Source: Candidatus Pacearchaeota archaeon
GTDB lineage: Archaea; Nanobdellota; Nanobdellia; Pacearchaeales; GW2011-AR1
Direction of reading: 5' to 3'
DNA: 64,000 nucleotides
Assembly: GCA_018221285.1 (NCBI GenBank)
Contig: JAAOYJ010000003.1
Location: 213,030 to 277,029, forward strand
Position 1 is the stretch's first letter. Every line of letters begins with the position of its first letter. A program made the translations under genes and the position numbers. A model generated the notes under the pieces. That model worked only from the letters and a program-made list of their open reading frames with translations, had not been told where the DNA came from and made no database searches. This document shows positions 1-9,700 of the stretch, piece by piece.

Positions 1-244
1 GGATTTGGGGAGATATAAACAATCTTTATTTCTTGCATCCCGAATTTAAATATTTAGAGAGGTACATGGAGTTAAGAATAGACTATAAAAAATTAATTAA
101 AGAAAAACAAGTCACGTTACTTTTCTTTTTTAGTTTAGAGAGAATGTGGAATTTTTTTGGGAGAAAGGTGTTTAAATTAGTCTTAAGAAACAATAGTCCG
201 CATATGTGGAAACCTTTAGAGGATACAAAGGAAGTGAAGATAAC

Positions 245-844
245 ATGAGAACTATTCTAATCGATGGAACCGAATTAAGTGGAAAGACCACCCTTGTAAC
301 CAGTGCGGCTAATAAATTAAGGAAGAAGGGATTTGAGGTTAATTGTAATACTGGTCCACTAAAAAAAGATTCCCTCCTGGTAAAATGTTTTTTAACATAT
401 GCAGAAAAGTCTAAAAAACCTTCACAGAAAGATTTGGGGTATCTCTTGGCATGGGCCTTTGATGGTTTTGAAGATAAGCAAATTACTCAGTACTTCCTCC
501 AAGATAGGGGTTTCCCAAGTGTCCTTGCTTATTCGGGAGTTTTCAATTTATGGGGATCAAATAAATCTATTGGAAGATTGTTGGGCAAAGCATACTCTAG
601 TTTTGATTACAATATACATGTAAAAACAAGGATGAAATCAAGAGAGGAAAGATTGGCCCAAAGAGATAGTTTAACTTATCTAGACACTTTAATCAAAACA
701 AATCCAAATAAGATTTATATGTTGGAGCAAGAGATATCCAGAATAATGACAAAAGAAAGAAATTATTTAGAAATTGATACAAGTTTAATGGATGTTGATG
801 AATCTACAGAGATAATTATAGGCCACATAGGAGGTAATCTTTAA
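245..844 (+). CDS. P-loop nucleoside/nucleotide kinase, thymidylate kinase-like
   Basis: Predicted cytoplasmic kinase that phosphorylates a nucleoside or nucleotide. The chain opens with a beta strand and a Walker A loop (GTELSGKT, residues 8-15). A DR motif (QDRGF, about 86-90) followed by an AYSG segment recalls the substrate-binding DR(Y/F) region of thymidylate kinases and deoxynucleoside kinases. An arginine-rich LID-like stretch (RMKSREERLAQR) lies near 129-140. An upstream in-frame ATG at 206 would add 13 unconserved residues before the beta strand, so the ATG at 245 is preferred. Length (199 aa) fits the family. The Nudix and deaminase genes that follow on the same strand suggest a nucleotide-pool role. 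The exact substrate cannot be told from sequence. Confidence 0.7.
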   Translation: MRTILIDGTELSGKTTLVTSAANKLRKKGFEVNCNTGPLKKDSLLVKCFLTYAEKSKKPSQKDLGYLLAWAFDGFEDKQITQYFLQDRGFPSVLAYSGVFNLWGSNKSIGRLLGKAYSSFDYNIHVKTRMKSREERLAQRDSLTYLDTLIKTNPNKIYMLEQEISRIMTKERNYLEIDTSLMDVDESTEIIIGHIGGNL

Positions 845-914
845 TCTATCATTAAGAATTTCAGTATAAGATTGAATGCGAATAATTTAAAAATCGTCTA
901 TAATTAAGAAGATT

Positions 915-1352
915 ATGAAAACTAATTGCAGAGTTTCTGGGATTGTGTTTAAGGAGGGGAAAGTTGCAGTAGTTAGGCATGAAAATAAGATGCACGGAAC
1001 TTATTATCTTCTTCCTGGAGGAGGGTTGGAGCATGATGAAACTATTGACGAGTGCGCTGTTCGCGAGGTCAAAGAAGAGATAGGCCTTGACGTTAAAGCC
1101 AAAGGATTGATTTATTATGAAGATGTGGTTAGTTCATACGACCATACACTACACTTAATTTTTAATTGTGAAATTATTAGAGGTAATTTAGAAGTCTTAG
1201 ACCCTGATAAAAAAGTCAAAGAAATTATTTTTGTTGATGAAAACGAATTAAAGAGATTAAAATTCTTCCCAGAAAACCTTAAAGAAAGGCTATTTAGAGA
1301 TAAGGGTATAACCGTTCCCATTTCATTGGGTAAAATTCCCTATCCAGAGTAA
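915..1352 (+). CDS. Nudix hydrolase
   Basis: Hydrolyses a nucleoside diphosphate linked to another moiety; the substrate is unknown. A complete Nudix box spans residues 36-58 (G-x5-E-x7-REVKEEIGL), with the catalytic glutamates E54 and E55. The 145-residue length is usual for a single-domain Nudix enzyme. An A/T-rich TATA-like element (about 887-900) precedes the start. It is one of three Nudix genes in the window and sits between a P-loop kinase and a deaminase on the same strand, which suggests nucleotide sanitation or salvage. Confidence 0.9.
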   Translation: MKTNCRVSGIVFKEGKVAVVRHENKMHGTYYLLPGGGLEHDETIDECAVREVKEEIGLDVKAKGLIYYEDVVSSYDHTLHLIFNCEIIRGNLEVLDPDKKVKEIIFVDENELKRLKFFPENLKERLFRDKGITVPISLGKIPYPE

Positions 1353-1390
1353 GATTAAAATCATGATTTTTAAAAGAATAATTCCCTAAA

Positions 1391-1882
1391 ATGAAAAAGT
1401 TTAAACCTTCAAAAAAGTTCATGAAACTTGCAATTGATGAAGCCAAGAAAGCAATAGAAGGGGGAAACTATGCAATTGGGGCAGTGGTTGTTAAAGAAGG
1501 GAAAGTAATTGGAAAAGGAGCGCAAAGTAGCCATTCGAACAATGATGCAAGCGCCCATGCAGAAATTGTTGCAATGAGGCAGGCTTCAAAAAAATTGGGA
1601 ACTATGTATTTAACTGATTGCGTTCTATATACTACTAACGAACCTTGTTGTATGTGTGCTGGGATGGCAATTTGGGGGAGAGTAGAGTGTATTGTTTATG
1701 GGGCAAGTATAAAAGACATGTTAAAATACTGGAAGGAAATTGGAAATGAACAAAAATTAATGCCTTGCAAAAAAATAATCAAGGGATATGGGGCTGCAAT
1801 AGAGATTGTTCCTAATTTTATGAGAAAAGAATGTATAATCCTATTTAATCTTAATTCTAAGATAAATAAGTCCCTTAAATAA
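1391..1882 (+). CDS. Zinc-dependent nucleoside/base deaminase (CDA/TadA-like fold)
   Basis: Hydrolytic deaminase of the cytidine deaminase-like superfamily. The zinc site is intact: HAE at residues 56-58 (H56 ligand, E58 proton shuttle) and PCCMC at 85-89 (C86 and C89 ligands). The 163-residue length and the TNEPCCMC context resemble TadA, guanine deaminase or free-base deaminases more than short cytidine deaminases. It lies 39 bases after the Nudix gene on the same strand, so salvage of modified or unmodified bases is plausible. A tRNA wobble-adenosine role is less likely in an archaeon but is not excluded. Confidence 0.85.
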   Translation: MKKFKPSKKFMKLAIDEAKKAIEGGNYAIGAVVVKEGKVIGKGAQSSHSNNDASAHAEIVAMRQASKKLGTMYLTDCVLYTTNEPCCMCAGMAIWGRVECIVYGASIKDMLKYWKEIGNEQKLMPCKKIIKGYGAAIEIVPNFMRKECIILFNLNSKINKSLK

Positions 1883-1944
1883 CCAACATAACCCTTCTCT
1901 TCAACCAACATAATATTTAAAAAACCTTTTCCCTATTAATCATC

Positions 1945-3432
1945 ATGAAAAAGAGTGCTGGATTAATCTTGATTGTTCTTGTAATTGCAATGGCTGCGCA
2001 GATAAGTGCGTTTGAGTTCTGCGACGACGGTGTTGTTAGAGAAAAAGATCTAAGATTAATTTCTGTTGATGATATGTTAGAAGAGAATACAAAAGAATGG
2101 ATTTGGCAAACTGAGCAGAACATTGAATTAGAGTTAAGGGTGGAAAACAGGGAAGACGAGTCGCGTGATTATGTTGTCGAGGCTGTTTTGGTTGAAAATG
2201 ATAATGATGTTGACACGGCACAGAACGATGATAATCTAAAAGAAGAATTCTCTCTATCTGCTGACGAGAGAAAAACAATCTCATTACATTTTGAAGTTGA
2301 TGAAGACATTGATGAAGGAGAGTATTTACTATTTGTAAAATTCTATGAGAAAGGGGATGAAAACGACAGGTGTGTTGAAAATGGGGAAGAGATCGTAAAG
2401 ATTAAGGAACTTAAAATCTGCCCAGATGGAAATGTGGATGAAGATGATTTGGAGATAGAAAGAATCTCAGACAGGAACGAGGACAATGATGAAGATTGGG
2501 TTTGGGCGCCTGGAAATGATTTGGTAGTCTCCATCGACTTTTCTAACAAAGATTATTCAGAAAGAGACTTTATTGTAGAATTAATCATGCTCGACGAAGA
2601 AGGAACTGAAGTAGAGTTTGCAGAATCTCCTGGAAATGTAATGGAAGATACCTTTCTTGAAGAAGGGGATGAGGAGGATATTCTGTTTGAATTTACATTA
2701 AACAGTCTTTTAACAGGAGAAGATTATTCTTTATACGCAAGATTCTACGATGAGGATGATGAAGATATATGCACAAGCCTAAAAGCAGAGAATAAGGATA
2801 TTTCTGTAACAATAGAAATAGAAAAAGAAGATAACAATGTGGTTGTAACAAAAGTAGAAGGTCCTAACGAGGCTGAGACAGGCTCTGAAGTGAATTATGT
2901 GGTGAAGATAGTTAACCTTGGAAAAGAGGACGAGAAAAGAGCAAGAGTAGTTCTTTACAGCAGAATCCTAAATATAACCAAGATAGCGGAAATAGATGAT
3001 TTAGAAAGTGGGGAAGAAGCAGAAGTAAACTTCTCTTTTAGAGTATTGGACGCCATAAATCTTTCAACCGCAAAAATGACTTTCTCAACAGACTTTGATT
3101 ACAACTCAAATTCAGATGTCTATAAGAAAGAATCAGATGATAATGATAATGTAGATTATTTTGTTAATGTAATCCCAAAAGAAATTACGGAAGAATCTGA
3201 ACCGATAGTAGAAGAAGAGAACACAACTATTGAAGAACTTCTAGAAACTTCTGTTAATCCTGAAACCACTTCTTCAGCACCTATCACTGGTGCAGCAATA
3301 GGTTCAAGCAATAAAAGTAGTTCTGCTCTTTGGATTTCTGTAGCAGTTCTTTTAGTAGCAGGAGCAGCTTTATTCCTAAGACAGAAACAAAAGAAGAAAG
3401 ATTACTATGCTTATGGAACTTCTTATAATTGA
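1945..3432 (+). CDS. Acidic secreted protein with C-terminal anchor and ITGAAI motif
   Basis: Surface protein of unknown function. It has a Sec signal peptide (about residues 1-22, ending ISAFEF). Two related extracellular domains of about 130 residues follow, each starting with a C(D/P)DG motif and carrying a W-x-W pair. A CARDB/COG1361-like beta domain lies near 290-390, then a Thr/Glu-rich linker, ITGAAIG, one membrane helix (about residues 462-480) and a short basic tail. Asp and Glu dominate the ectodomain (DEDDED-type runs), giving a strongly acidic surface. The ITGAAI motif recurs before a C-terminal helix in other surface proteins of this window. Role unknown; adhesion or cell-envelope structure is an inference. 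Confidence 0.8.
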   Translation: MKKSAGLILIVLVIAMAAQISAFEFCDDGVVREKDLRLISVDDMLEENTKEWIWQTEQNIELELRVENREDESRDYVVEAVLVENDNDVDTAQNDDNLKEEFSLSADERKTISLHFEVDEDIDEGEYLLFVKFYEKGDENDRCVENGEEIVKIKELKICPDGNVDEDDLEIERISDRNEDNDEDWVWAPGNDLVVSIDFSNKDYSERDFIVELIMLDEEGTEVEFAESPGNVMEDTFLEEGDEEDILFEFTLNSLLTGEDYSLYARFYDEDDEDICTSLKAENKDISVTIEIEKEDNNVVVTKVEGPNEAETGSEVNYVVKIVNLGKEDEKRARVVLYSRILNITKIAEIDDLESGEEAEVNFSFRVLDAINLSTAKMTFSTDFDYNSNSDVYKKESDDNDNVDYFVNVIPKEITEESEPIVEEENTTIEELLETSVNPETTSSAPITGAAIGSSNKSSSALWISVAVLLVAGAALFLRQKQKKKDYYAYGTSYN

Positions 3433-3457
3433 ACACATTTTCTTTAGCAATTAAGAA

Positions 3458-4960
3458 TTAATCCTCGTCATTATATCCTTCATACCTAAGATAATTATCT
3501 TTGACTCCACAATCTCCTATAGAAACACAAGCTTCATTCATTTTATCTTCCCATCCTTGTCCTATACACTCACAGTTATCGACGCACTCCTTGCTTCCTC
3601 CTAAACTTTTCTCGTATGTAACAATACATGTTGTACTCGCAGCCCCACATAAGTCTTCAGCCTCTCCCTCAGCCTCCCAGAAATTAAATCCTGGAGAATA
3701 TTTTGCAACGCATTTAACAGTATATGAATCAACCCATTTACAATCTCTCTTGTCTGTATTCTCACAATCATCTTCGTCCTCCTGCGAAGCACAATCCTGC
3801 CACATATTTACTCTACACGCAGCTGTACTAAACCCTTCAATCTCTGAAGCAATACAAACCTCTTGTCTGAAGTCAGCACAAGGCTCAACATTTACTTCAC
3901 CGTTATAACATACAAGCCTTGAATATCTGCTCCCAGCTAGGTTTTCTTTTAGAGGATCTGCTTCCTCATCTTTATCAAAAATAATCTCACTGGTTCCTGC
4001 AGCTTCTGCACACCATGTCTCTCCGTGACTGTACCTCTTCCCCTCATAAGTACAACTTAAATCTCTACAAATATAATCTCCAAAACTCGGCCTTCTATTA
4101 TCCTCTGTTCTATCATAATCTCTACAAGTGCTTCCTAAGAAATAATCACAACTTCCACAGGTTGCAGAGTCTGCATTCGACTCACCTGAATTACAGCTCT
4201 CACCCTTTGTTTTTATTTCTGCCCAATAATTTTGATCTGTAGCATGCCCATCACTGTCAACTTTTGAAGCATCATAAATATTTGCCAAGTTTCCGCAAGT
4301 GTCTAAAAAATAAACTTCGTCTCTTCCGTCGACACAGGTTGTTTGTTTACTAGATCCACAGTTTGTTTCAAGGGATTCAGCCGAACATAAAGTATCCAAA
4401 TAAAATGTTGTCTCTGAACCCTCGACATTCAGTTTATCACATTCGTTCTTTGTAATAAAAGAACAAGTTATTTCATATTCCTTTTCAAAAACACATGCGC
4501 CCTTTATGTCTGAAGTCGCACTGGCAATACATACGATTTCACTTCCTATATCTGTCCTATAATTTGTTTCTAAACCATACTTAGCAGACAATCTCTTACA
4601 ACTAGTTTGAGTCACAAAAGCTGCCTGGTCTCCAATTAAACAACACCCTAATTGACATTGTTCTAAATCATCTGTATCCCCCTCCTTCCAAACCCCTTCT
4701 TCAGCCTCGCAAATCTTTCCAGGAGTATTATCCATGCAGGTTCCCTCAACACTATCAATACATGTTCCTAACCTACAATAAGCAGTCGCCTCACAGGACG
4801 TCGGCGCTGTTTTATAACTATCATCACAACTATCTTCAGGAGAATTCTGACACCACGCCCCATCATTTGTCCTCTCACAACAATAGGAAGCTTCTCCCAC
4901 CGCAGAAATCATACTAACTAAAAAGATTCCCAAGATTATTGTTATTAATATTTTTTTCAT
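3458..4960 (-). CDS. Cysteine-rich secreted protein, soluble paralogue of the 1389-aa protein
   Basis: The function is not recognised. A signal peptide (about residues 1-20, ending MISA) is followed by one CC-type cysteine module and then a long cysteine-rich core. The core is collinear with the middle of the 1389-residue protein encoded at 6758-10927; shared landmarks are DG(K/R)DE(V/L)Y, SNADS(S/A)TCG, CDYFLGS and a closing GDCG. The chain ends where the larger protein continues into a hydrophobic Gly/Ala region and Ig-like domains, so this copy looks soluble or held non-covalently. The start overlaps the previous stop as ATGA, giving a coupled three-gene unit with the 91-aa protein and a pilin-like protein. 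Many cysteines imply disulfide-stabilised extracellular folding. Confidence 0.85.
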   Translation of the reverse strand: MKKILITIILGIFLVSMISAVGEASYCCERTNDGAWCQNSPEDSCDDSYKTAPTSCEATAYCRLGTCIDSVEGTCMDNTPGKICEAEEGVWKEGDTDDLEQCQLGCCLIGDQAAFVTQTSCKRLSAKYGLETNYRTDIGSEIVCIASATSDIKGACVFEKEYEITCSFITKNECDKLNVEGSETTFYLDTLCSAESLETNCGSSKQTTCVDGRDEVYFLDTCGNLANIYDASKVDSDGHATDQNYWAEIKTKGESCNSGESNADSATCGSCDYFLGSTCRDYDRTEDNRRPSFGDYICRDLSCTYEGKRYSHGETWCAEAAGTSEIIFDKDEEADPLKENLAGSRYSRLVCYNGEVNVEPCADFRQEVCIASEIEGFSTAACRVNMWQDCASQEDEDDCENTDKRDCKWVDSYTVKCVAKYSPGFNFWEAEGEAEDLCGAASTTCIVTYEKSLGGSKECVDNCECIGQGWEDKMNEACVSIGDCGVKDNYLRYEGYNDED

Positions 4961-5232
4961 TTTAAAAAATCATACCTCAATAATTCTGTCTTTCTTTGAA
5001 AAAAGTAATCTTTTACAGAACAAGCCCATCTCTTTCCTGGGATGAAATATTCCCAAGAATCTATTAGTAGAATATCTTTATCTCTCGGATCTGCTATTGT
5101 GTTATCTGGAATTTTTGGTAATCCTACTTTTTTGAGCAATAATTCTAATCTCCGTCTTGCCCCAATAACTTCTTCTGTTGTAGCAAAAAAATCTTTTACT
5201 TTTTTCATTTGTAAATACCTCTCACTTATCAT
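4957..5232 (-). CDS. Hypothetical protein between pilin-like and Cys-rich genes
   Basis: A 91-residue protein of no recognised family. The start at 5232 is chosen because its ATG overlaps the stop of the upstream pilin-like gene as ATGA; a longer reading from 5268 would run deep into that gene. No signal peptide or membrane helix is seen. The middle is charged and helical (EEVIGARRRLELLLKK), and the C-terminal half is aromatic (DSWEYFIPGKRW). It overlaps the following Cys-rich gene by another ATGA, so it is made together with both. It may be a cytoplasmic chaperone or assembly factor for the pair, which is inference from position only. Confidence 0.7.
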   Translation of the reverse strand: MISERYLQMKKVKDFFATTEEVIGARRRLELLLKKVGLPKIPDNTIADPRDKDILLIDSWEYFIPGKRWACSVKDYFFQRKTELLRYDFLK

Positions 5233-6008
5233 CCTAATACACTCTCCACTCCATAACCAGGAGGCCATGCAACACTCCTCGACGCGAACTGAAATTTATT
5301 TCCATTATTCAAATCAGTCAAAACATAAACTGTTGTTCCGTCTGACTGCAATTTCTTCTGAACTCCTAAATCATGATAGTAGTTCATGTAAGTTGTTGTC
5401 TCGGCGTCGCCATAGCTAGTCTCCCAACTAATTATACTATTAGCTATACTAACTAATTCATAAAGATTATTGTTCACCATCACACTAATTGAATCAAACT
5501 TTTCAGAAGTTTCTTTTGTCAAAGTCAGTGAATCATCAAAGCTAACTGCAATTCTTTTAGGCAGTAACTCAACAGAAAAAGCCCCCCTTCTCAAATTCAC
5601 CTCATAGCCTTTTTTCTGGAAACTTTCTTCCAAATCCACAAAACATTCGTCAACAGTCTCTTCTATCGCTTCTTCAACCTCTCTCTCAATATGCCTCTTC
5701 AACATCGGCTGCTGTACAACACATGTCTTATAATATTCATTTGTATAACATAAATACTCAAGCTTTTCACTATTATATACAAAATAATGCTCTGGCTCAA
5801 GACTCCCTCCCTGATGAGACAATCTATTCACATTGCTTTCAACTTCATCCTTAATACAATCTTGTATAAACTCAGACGGATTTTTAGACTCTAACCCAAA
5901 GTTACTTCCGATCTCAGGATAAAACATAAATAATAAAACCCCTACAGCAACAATCGCTATTGCCACAATAATAAAAATACTCACCTGCCCACGTGTATCA
6001 CCTTTCAT
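5229..6008 (-). CDS. Pilin-like protein with class III-type signal (module 2)
   Basis: Membrane-tethered, secreted protein with the N-terminal pattern TRGQVSIFII followed by about 20 hydrophobic residues, as in archaeal type IV pilin-like proteins that PibD/FlaK-type peptidases cleave after Gly. The rest (about 220 residues) is paralogous to the protein at 10929-11702; shared landmarks are YLCYT-x-YY-x-TC, a (L/M)PK(R/K)I strand and a terminal PPG. At 259 residues it is large for a major pilin and fits a minor pilin or tip connector. It is first in a coupled operon with the 91-aa and 500-aa genes. The pilin assignment rests on the N-terminus only. Confidence 0.75.
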   Translation of the reverse strand: MKGDTRGQVSIFIIVAIAIVAVGVLLFMFYPEIGSNFGLESKNPSEFIQDCIKDEVESNVNRLSHQGGSLEPEHYFVYNSEKLEYLCYTNEYYKTCVVQQPMLKRHIEREVEEAIEETVDECFVDLEESFQKKGYEVNLRRGAFSVELLPKRIAVSFDDSLTLTKETSEKFDSISVMVNNNLYELVSIANSIISWETSYGDAETTTYMNYYHDLGVQKKLQSDGTTVYVLTDLNNGNKFQFASRSVAWPPGYGVESVLG

Positions 6009-6053
6009 ATTTCTTTTAAGATATTCTTATTTATAAATCTTACAGCATAGAAG

Positions 6054-6692
6054 TTAATTAGAAGGAGGCGAACAACAAATCGTTTGCATATAATAAGCGT
6101 CTCCAAGACCCCCATATTTAGAAGTACATGAACTTCTTAGAGAATTCCTTAAATCATAGTATGCATTTGTAGGATTTGGAACTTCTGAGAAAAAACTTCC
6201 TATACAAGTATAGCTAGAACCACAATGAACATTCCCATCAAAGTTTGGGTCTGTTTGTTTTAAGGTTAGCATCGAATTAACATGGCATTGATTTAACATA
6301 TTCAAAATACTTTGATAATCTATAGAACCATTAATTGGCATTCCTCCGCTTCCACTATCTGTGCCAGACGAGTTTTCAGTACTTCCACTTGTTCCATTAC
6401 TTGTAGAAGAACCAACACATGTCGAAATCACATTATCCCAAGATTCTCCAGAACGACATTCGCAAACATCCATATGCTTAGATTTCTTATATTTCACACC
6501 AACATTCTTAGAACAATATCCAGTCAGACAATCAGAAGGCTTGTCGCAATCCCCTTCTCCAGAAGGACACGGAGTGCTTTGAGAACACCACTTCCAATCC
6601 CATATTACATTTCCTGTAAATAATCCTGCAGAAACAAGAGAGAGCATTAACACTCCCAAAACAACTCCCACAAAAATAAAATATCTTTTCAT
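6054..6692 (-). CDS. Small cysteine-rich secreted protein with N-terminal FTGNVI
   Basis: A 212-residue exported protein of unknown function. A signal peptide (about residues 1-22, ending SLVSA) is followed at once by GLFTGNVI, which resembles the ITG(A/N)A motif seen near the C-terminus of other surface proteins here. A first cysteine cluster (C-x4-C-x6-C-x4-C-x4-C, about 36-62) precedes a Ser/Gly/Thr linker (about 95-125) and a second cysteine-containing domain ending ICCSPPSN. There is no C-terminal anchor. It lies between the two pilin-like/Cys-rich modules on the same strand, so co-expression with the surface apparatus is likely. Confidence 0.75.
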   Translation of the reverse strand: MKRYFIFVGVVLGVLMLSLVSAGLFTGNVIWDWKWCSQSTPCPSGEGDCDKPSDCLTGYCSKNVGVKYKKSKHMDVCECRSGESWDNVISTCVGSSTSNGTSGSTENSSGTDSGSGGMPINGSIDYQSILNMLNQCHVNSMLTLKQTDPNFDGNVHCGSSYTCIGSFFSEVPNPTNAYYDLRNSLRSSCTSKYGGLGDAYYMQTICCSPPSN

Positions 6693-6757
6693 ATTATTTT
6701 CTCTTTTAATTTATACATATAATAATATCTAACTTATAAGTATTTTGATTATTTATC

Positions 6758-9700
6758 TCACTCAAAGAAACTCGGTGAAACAATCATTGCACAAGTCGGG
6801 TTAGTGTTCCTCCAAATATCTCTACATTTGATATAATAAGTTTCTCCAAGAGACCATTGTATAGTGTGTGTTGATGAAAGCATACTAGCCATGGGAGGAA
6901 AATTATCAATATCAAAGTAACAATGGTTCAAACTATAATAACACTCTGCTTCCTCATCCGTGCTTAAGATTAACGAATCTCCCATTTTGGAAATCCTTGT
7001 AGCAACAGGAGGAGCAGTATCAATCACAAGACTAAAGTTAGTCTCTCCTCGAGCAATATTATTCCCTTCATCAACACACTCTACAGCGATATAATGGTCT
7101 CCCCTCATCATTGTGTTGAAGTTTTGTTCATGAAGATTTGAAAAAGTGTTAAAGAACTGGATCATCTCCCCGTCTTCTGTAAAACTATAGCTACATTTTG
7201 CTTTTCCGTTTTCACTCCCTCCAGAAGTTTTAACTTTTAGGTCAATAGAAATAGGCTCAAATCCTTGTTCAATCTCTCCTTCAGGAATAATTGATGAAAT
7301 CTGCAACGCACTTTCAGAACCTTTCAAAGTGTAGACAAAAGATTCTACATTAACATTCCTTGCTTCATATCTTTCTATCTCTTCTGTTGTATTCACCCAG
7401 GGCTTATCCATACACTTAATATAGAACTTGTTATCTCCTCCTTCCAGTCCTGTCAAGGTTGTATTACAAGGCCAACCAAATGCCTCAACTTCTAGCAAGT
7501 CAGTCTTACACTCCATGCTGTTCGACATTGTTTCATAACTTTTGTTTCCGTCAACATCATACTTGCACTCTGCAGGCTCATTCAAATAAATAGTCAAAGG
7601 AGATGTTGAAACTTCATACGCTGTATATGAACCATCGTTTGGAATAGATTTTACGATTCTTGCAGCAGTCAAGTCAGGACCAGAGTTAATACAGAAATTA
7701 ACTGCATACTCGTCGACATTTGCATTCCCATGATAATCTTGGCATCTTACATACATGTTCATATTCCCAAACATCTCCTTGAGATCTCCTGTAACATTGT
7801 AAACCTCTAAACTTCCTAAACTAGGCATAGAGAATGCAAAAGAATGATTTGTTGTGTACATAGTTTGTTCAAGAGGATATTGTGTCATGTCCCCATAATT
7901 ATTCGTTCTCTGAAGTTCAAACTTACACTGCGCAAATTCGTCAGTCTCTAAACTAAATATTACCTGGGTAAACTCTGGAACACATTTATCTTCCCTATCT
8001 TTAGAAAGTATCTTAACATTCTTGCTCGAGATATTTTCAAATGAATATCTTTCCTCAATTACACTCTCTGAAATTACTGGAGGTCTTCCGTCATTGGGTA
8101 TGCTTTCACAAGTAGGATTTTCTGTATTAGGGTTTAATAATTTACATGCTTGTCCAAGAGAACTACATTTATATGTGGAACATACTCTCAAAGGATCATC
8201 ATTACATTTATCACAATCGCTTCCACCTGTCGGAGCTTGCCAAGGCATACATATAAATTCAACTCTTCTAATTTCTGTTTCCCCCCATCCGAGGATTGAT
8301 ATGATGACCATAATTGCTAGTGCGATCCACCCTACTACAGGGATAGTTAATGCTCCTGCCGCATAACTGGCATATCCTATTGCTGCCCCCGCAACAGCCC
8401 CTGCCACAGTCAAAGCTGTTGCAGCATCTCCAGACCTTCCTAATGATTCCGCAAGATATGATCCCACCATTGCTCCAACTGCTGCCCCTGCAAATGCATA
8501 TCCAAATGCTGACACTGAAGCAGACGTCCCCATAGAACTCATTCCAGCTGCAGCACCTTTAGCAGTCACGGCTCCAGGGAGATATCCTGCCGCAAAGCCC
8601 GCTATTGTTCCAAGCCCCCCACTAACAGTACCAATCATTCCCACTGCATTATCAAAACCACTCTCTTCATCAGGAGTAAGACTTGTAGATGTCCCTCCAA
8701 TTGAACCTAAAAATGCCCTCATATCTTTTGGTTTTGCAAACTGCCCTGATACAGTATTAACATAATTAATATAATCTTTCCATGAAATACTTGATGCTCC
8801 ACTTACCTTGATATTATCTGTTCCTTCCCCAACATAATTAACATAGCTTCCACAATCTCCTAATGAGATACATAAATCATTCATCTGTGGTGCAAACCCC
8901 CCTCCTTCACAAGCACAATTCTTTTTACAACGCCAACTTCCTACAATATTTTTTTCATACATAACACTACATGTCTGGCTTGCCATTCCACATATTTTTT
9001 CAGAATTACCTCCGCCTGTCAAATCAAATCCTCGAGGGTATTCTCCAACACAGACATCAAATTGAAACTGCGCTGCAATTTTAATACTCTTAATCATACA
9101 ATCTTCGTTTGCCCTGCACTTATCTTCCATATCATCATCTGAATTATAACCTAAACAGCTCATTGCCTCGTTCACAACACAAGCTGCAGCGGTAAATGTC
9201 TCACTTCCATCATCAGAACTCATTTCAGATTGAACACAAATACCTCCACGATAATCTGCGCAACCTTCTACTTTAATCTCTCCATCAATACACATTCTCT
9301 TCCAGTGCCGACTTCCTGCAGTATCCTTCCCCTCTCCAATATAAGAATCATAAACACACCAACTTTCCCCATTCTTTCTTTCCACCCCCTCTTCATCAGT
9401 ACAAGCCATATCTGCACAAACAAAACTTCCATCAGCAACCTTTGAACTAAGTAATGAACTTTCAGCACCTCTACTCCCTAAGAAATAATCACAATTCCCA
9501 CAAGTTGAAGAATCTGCATTTGACTCATCAGGGTTACAACATTCTGCTTTAGAAAGAAGCTTACCTTCATTCCATGATGCATCCCTATCAGAAGAATAAA
9601 TATTTTCCCTATTACCACAACTATCAAACCAGTATAACTCATCCTTACCATCGACAAGCCCGACTGATTCCTGTCTCTCACAACTTGTATTCAATGCAGG

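Noticed and set aside
206-244. Upstream in-frame ATG for the kinase gene
   Set aside because: It would add residues that precede the conserved first strand and Walker A loop and lacks support compared with the ATG at 245.
33-248. 71-residue open frame at the window start
   Set aside because: It overlaps the start of the kinase gene, has no recognisable motif and is rich in random-looking aromatic and basic residues; too weak to call a gene.
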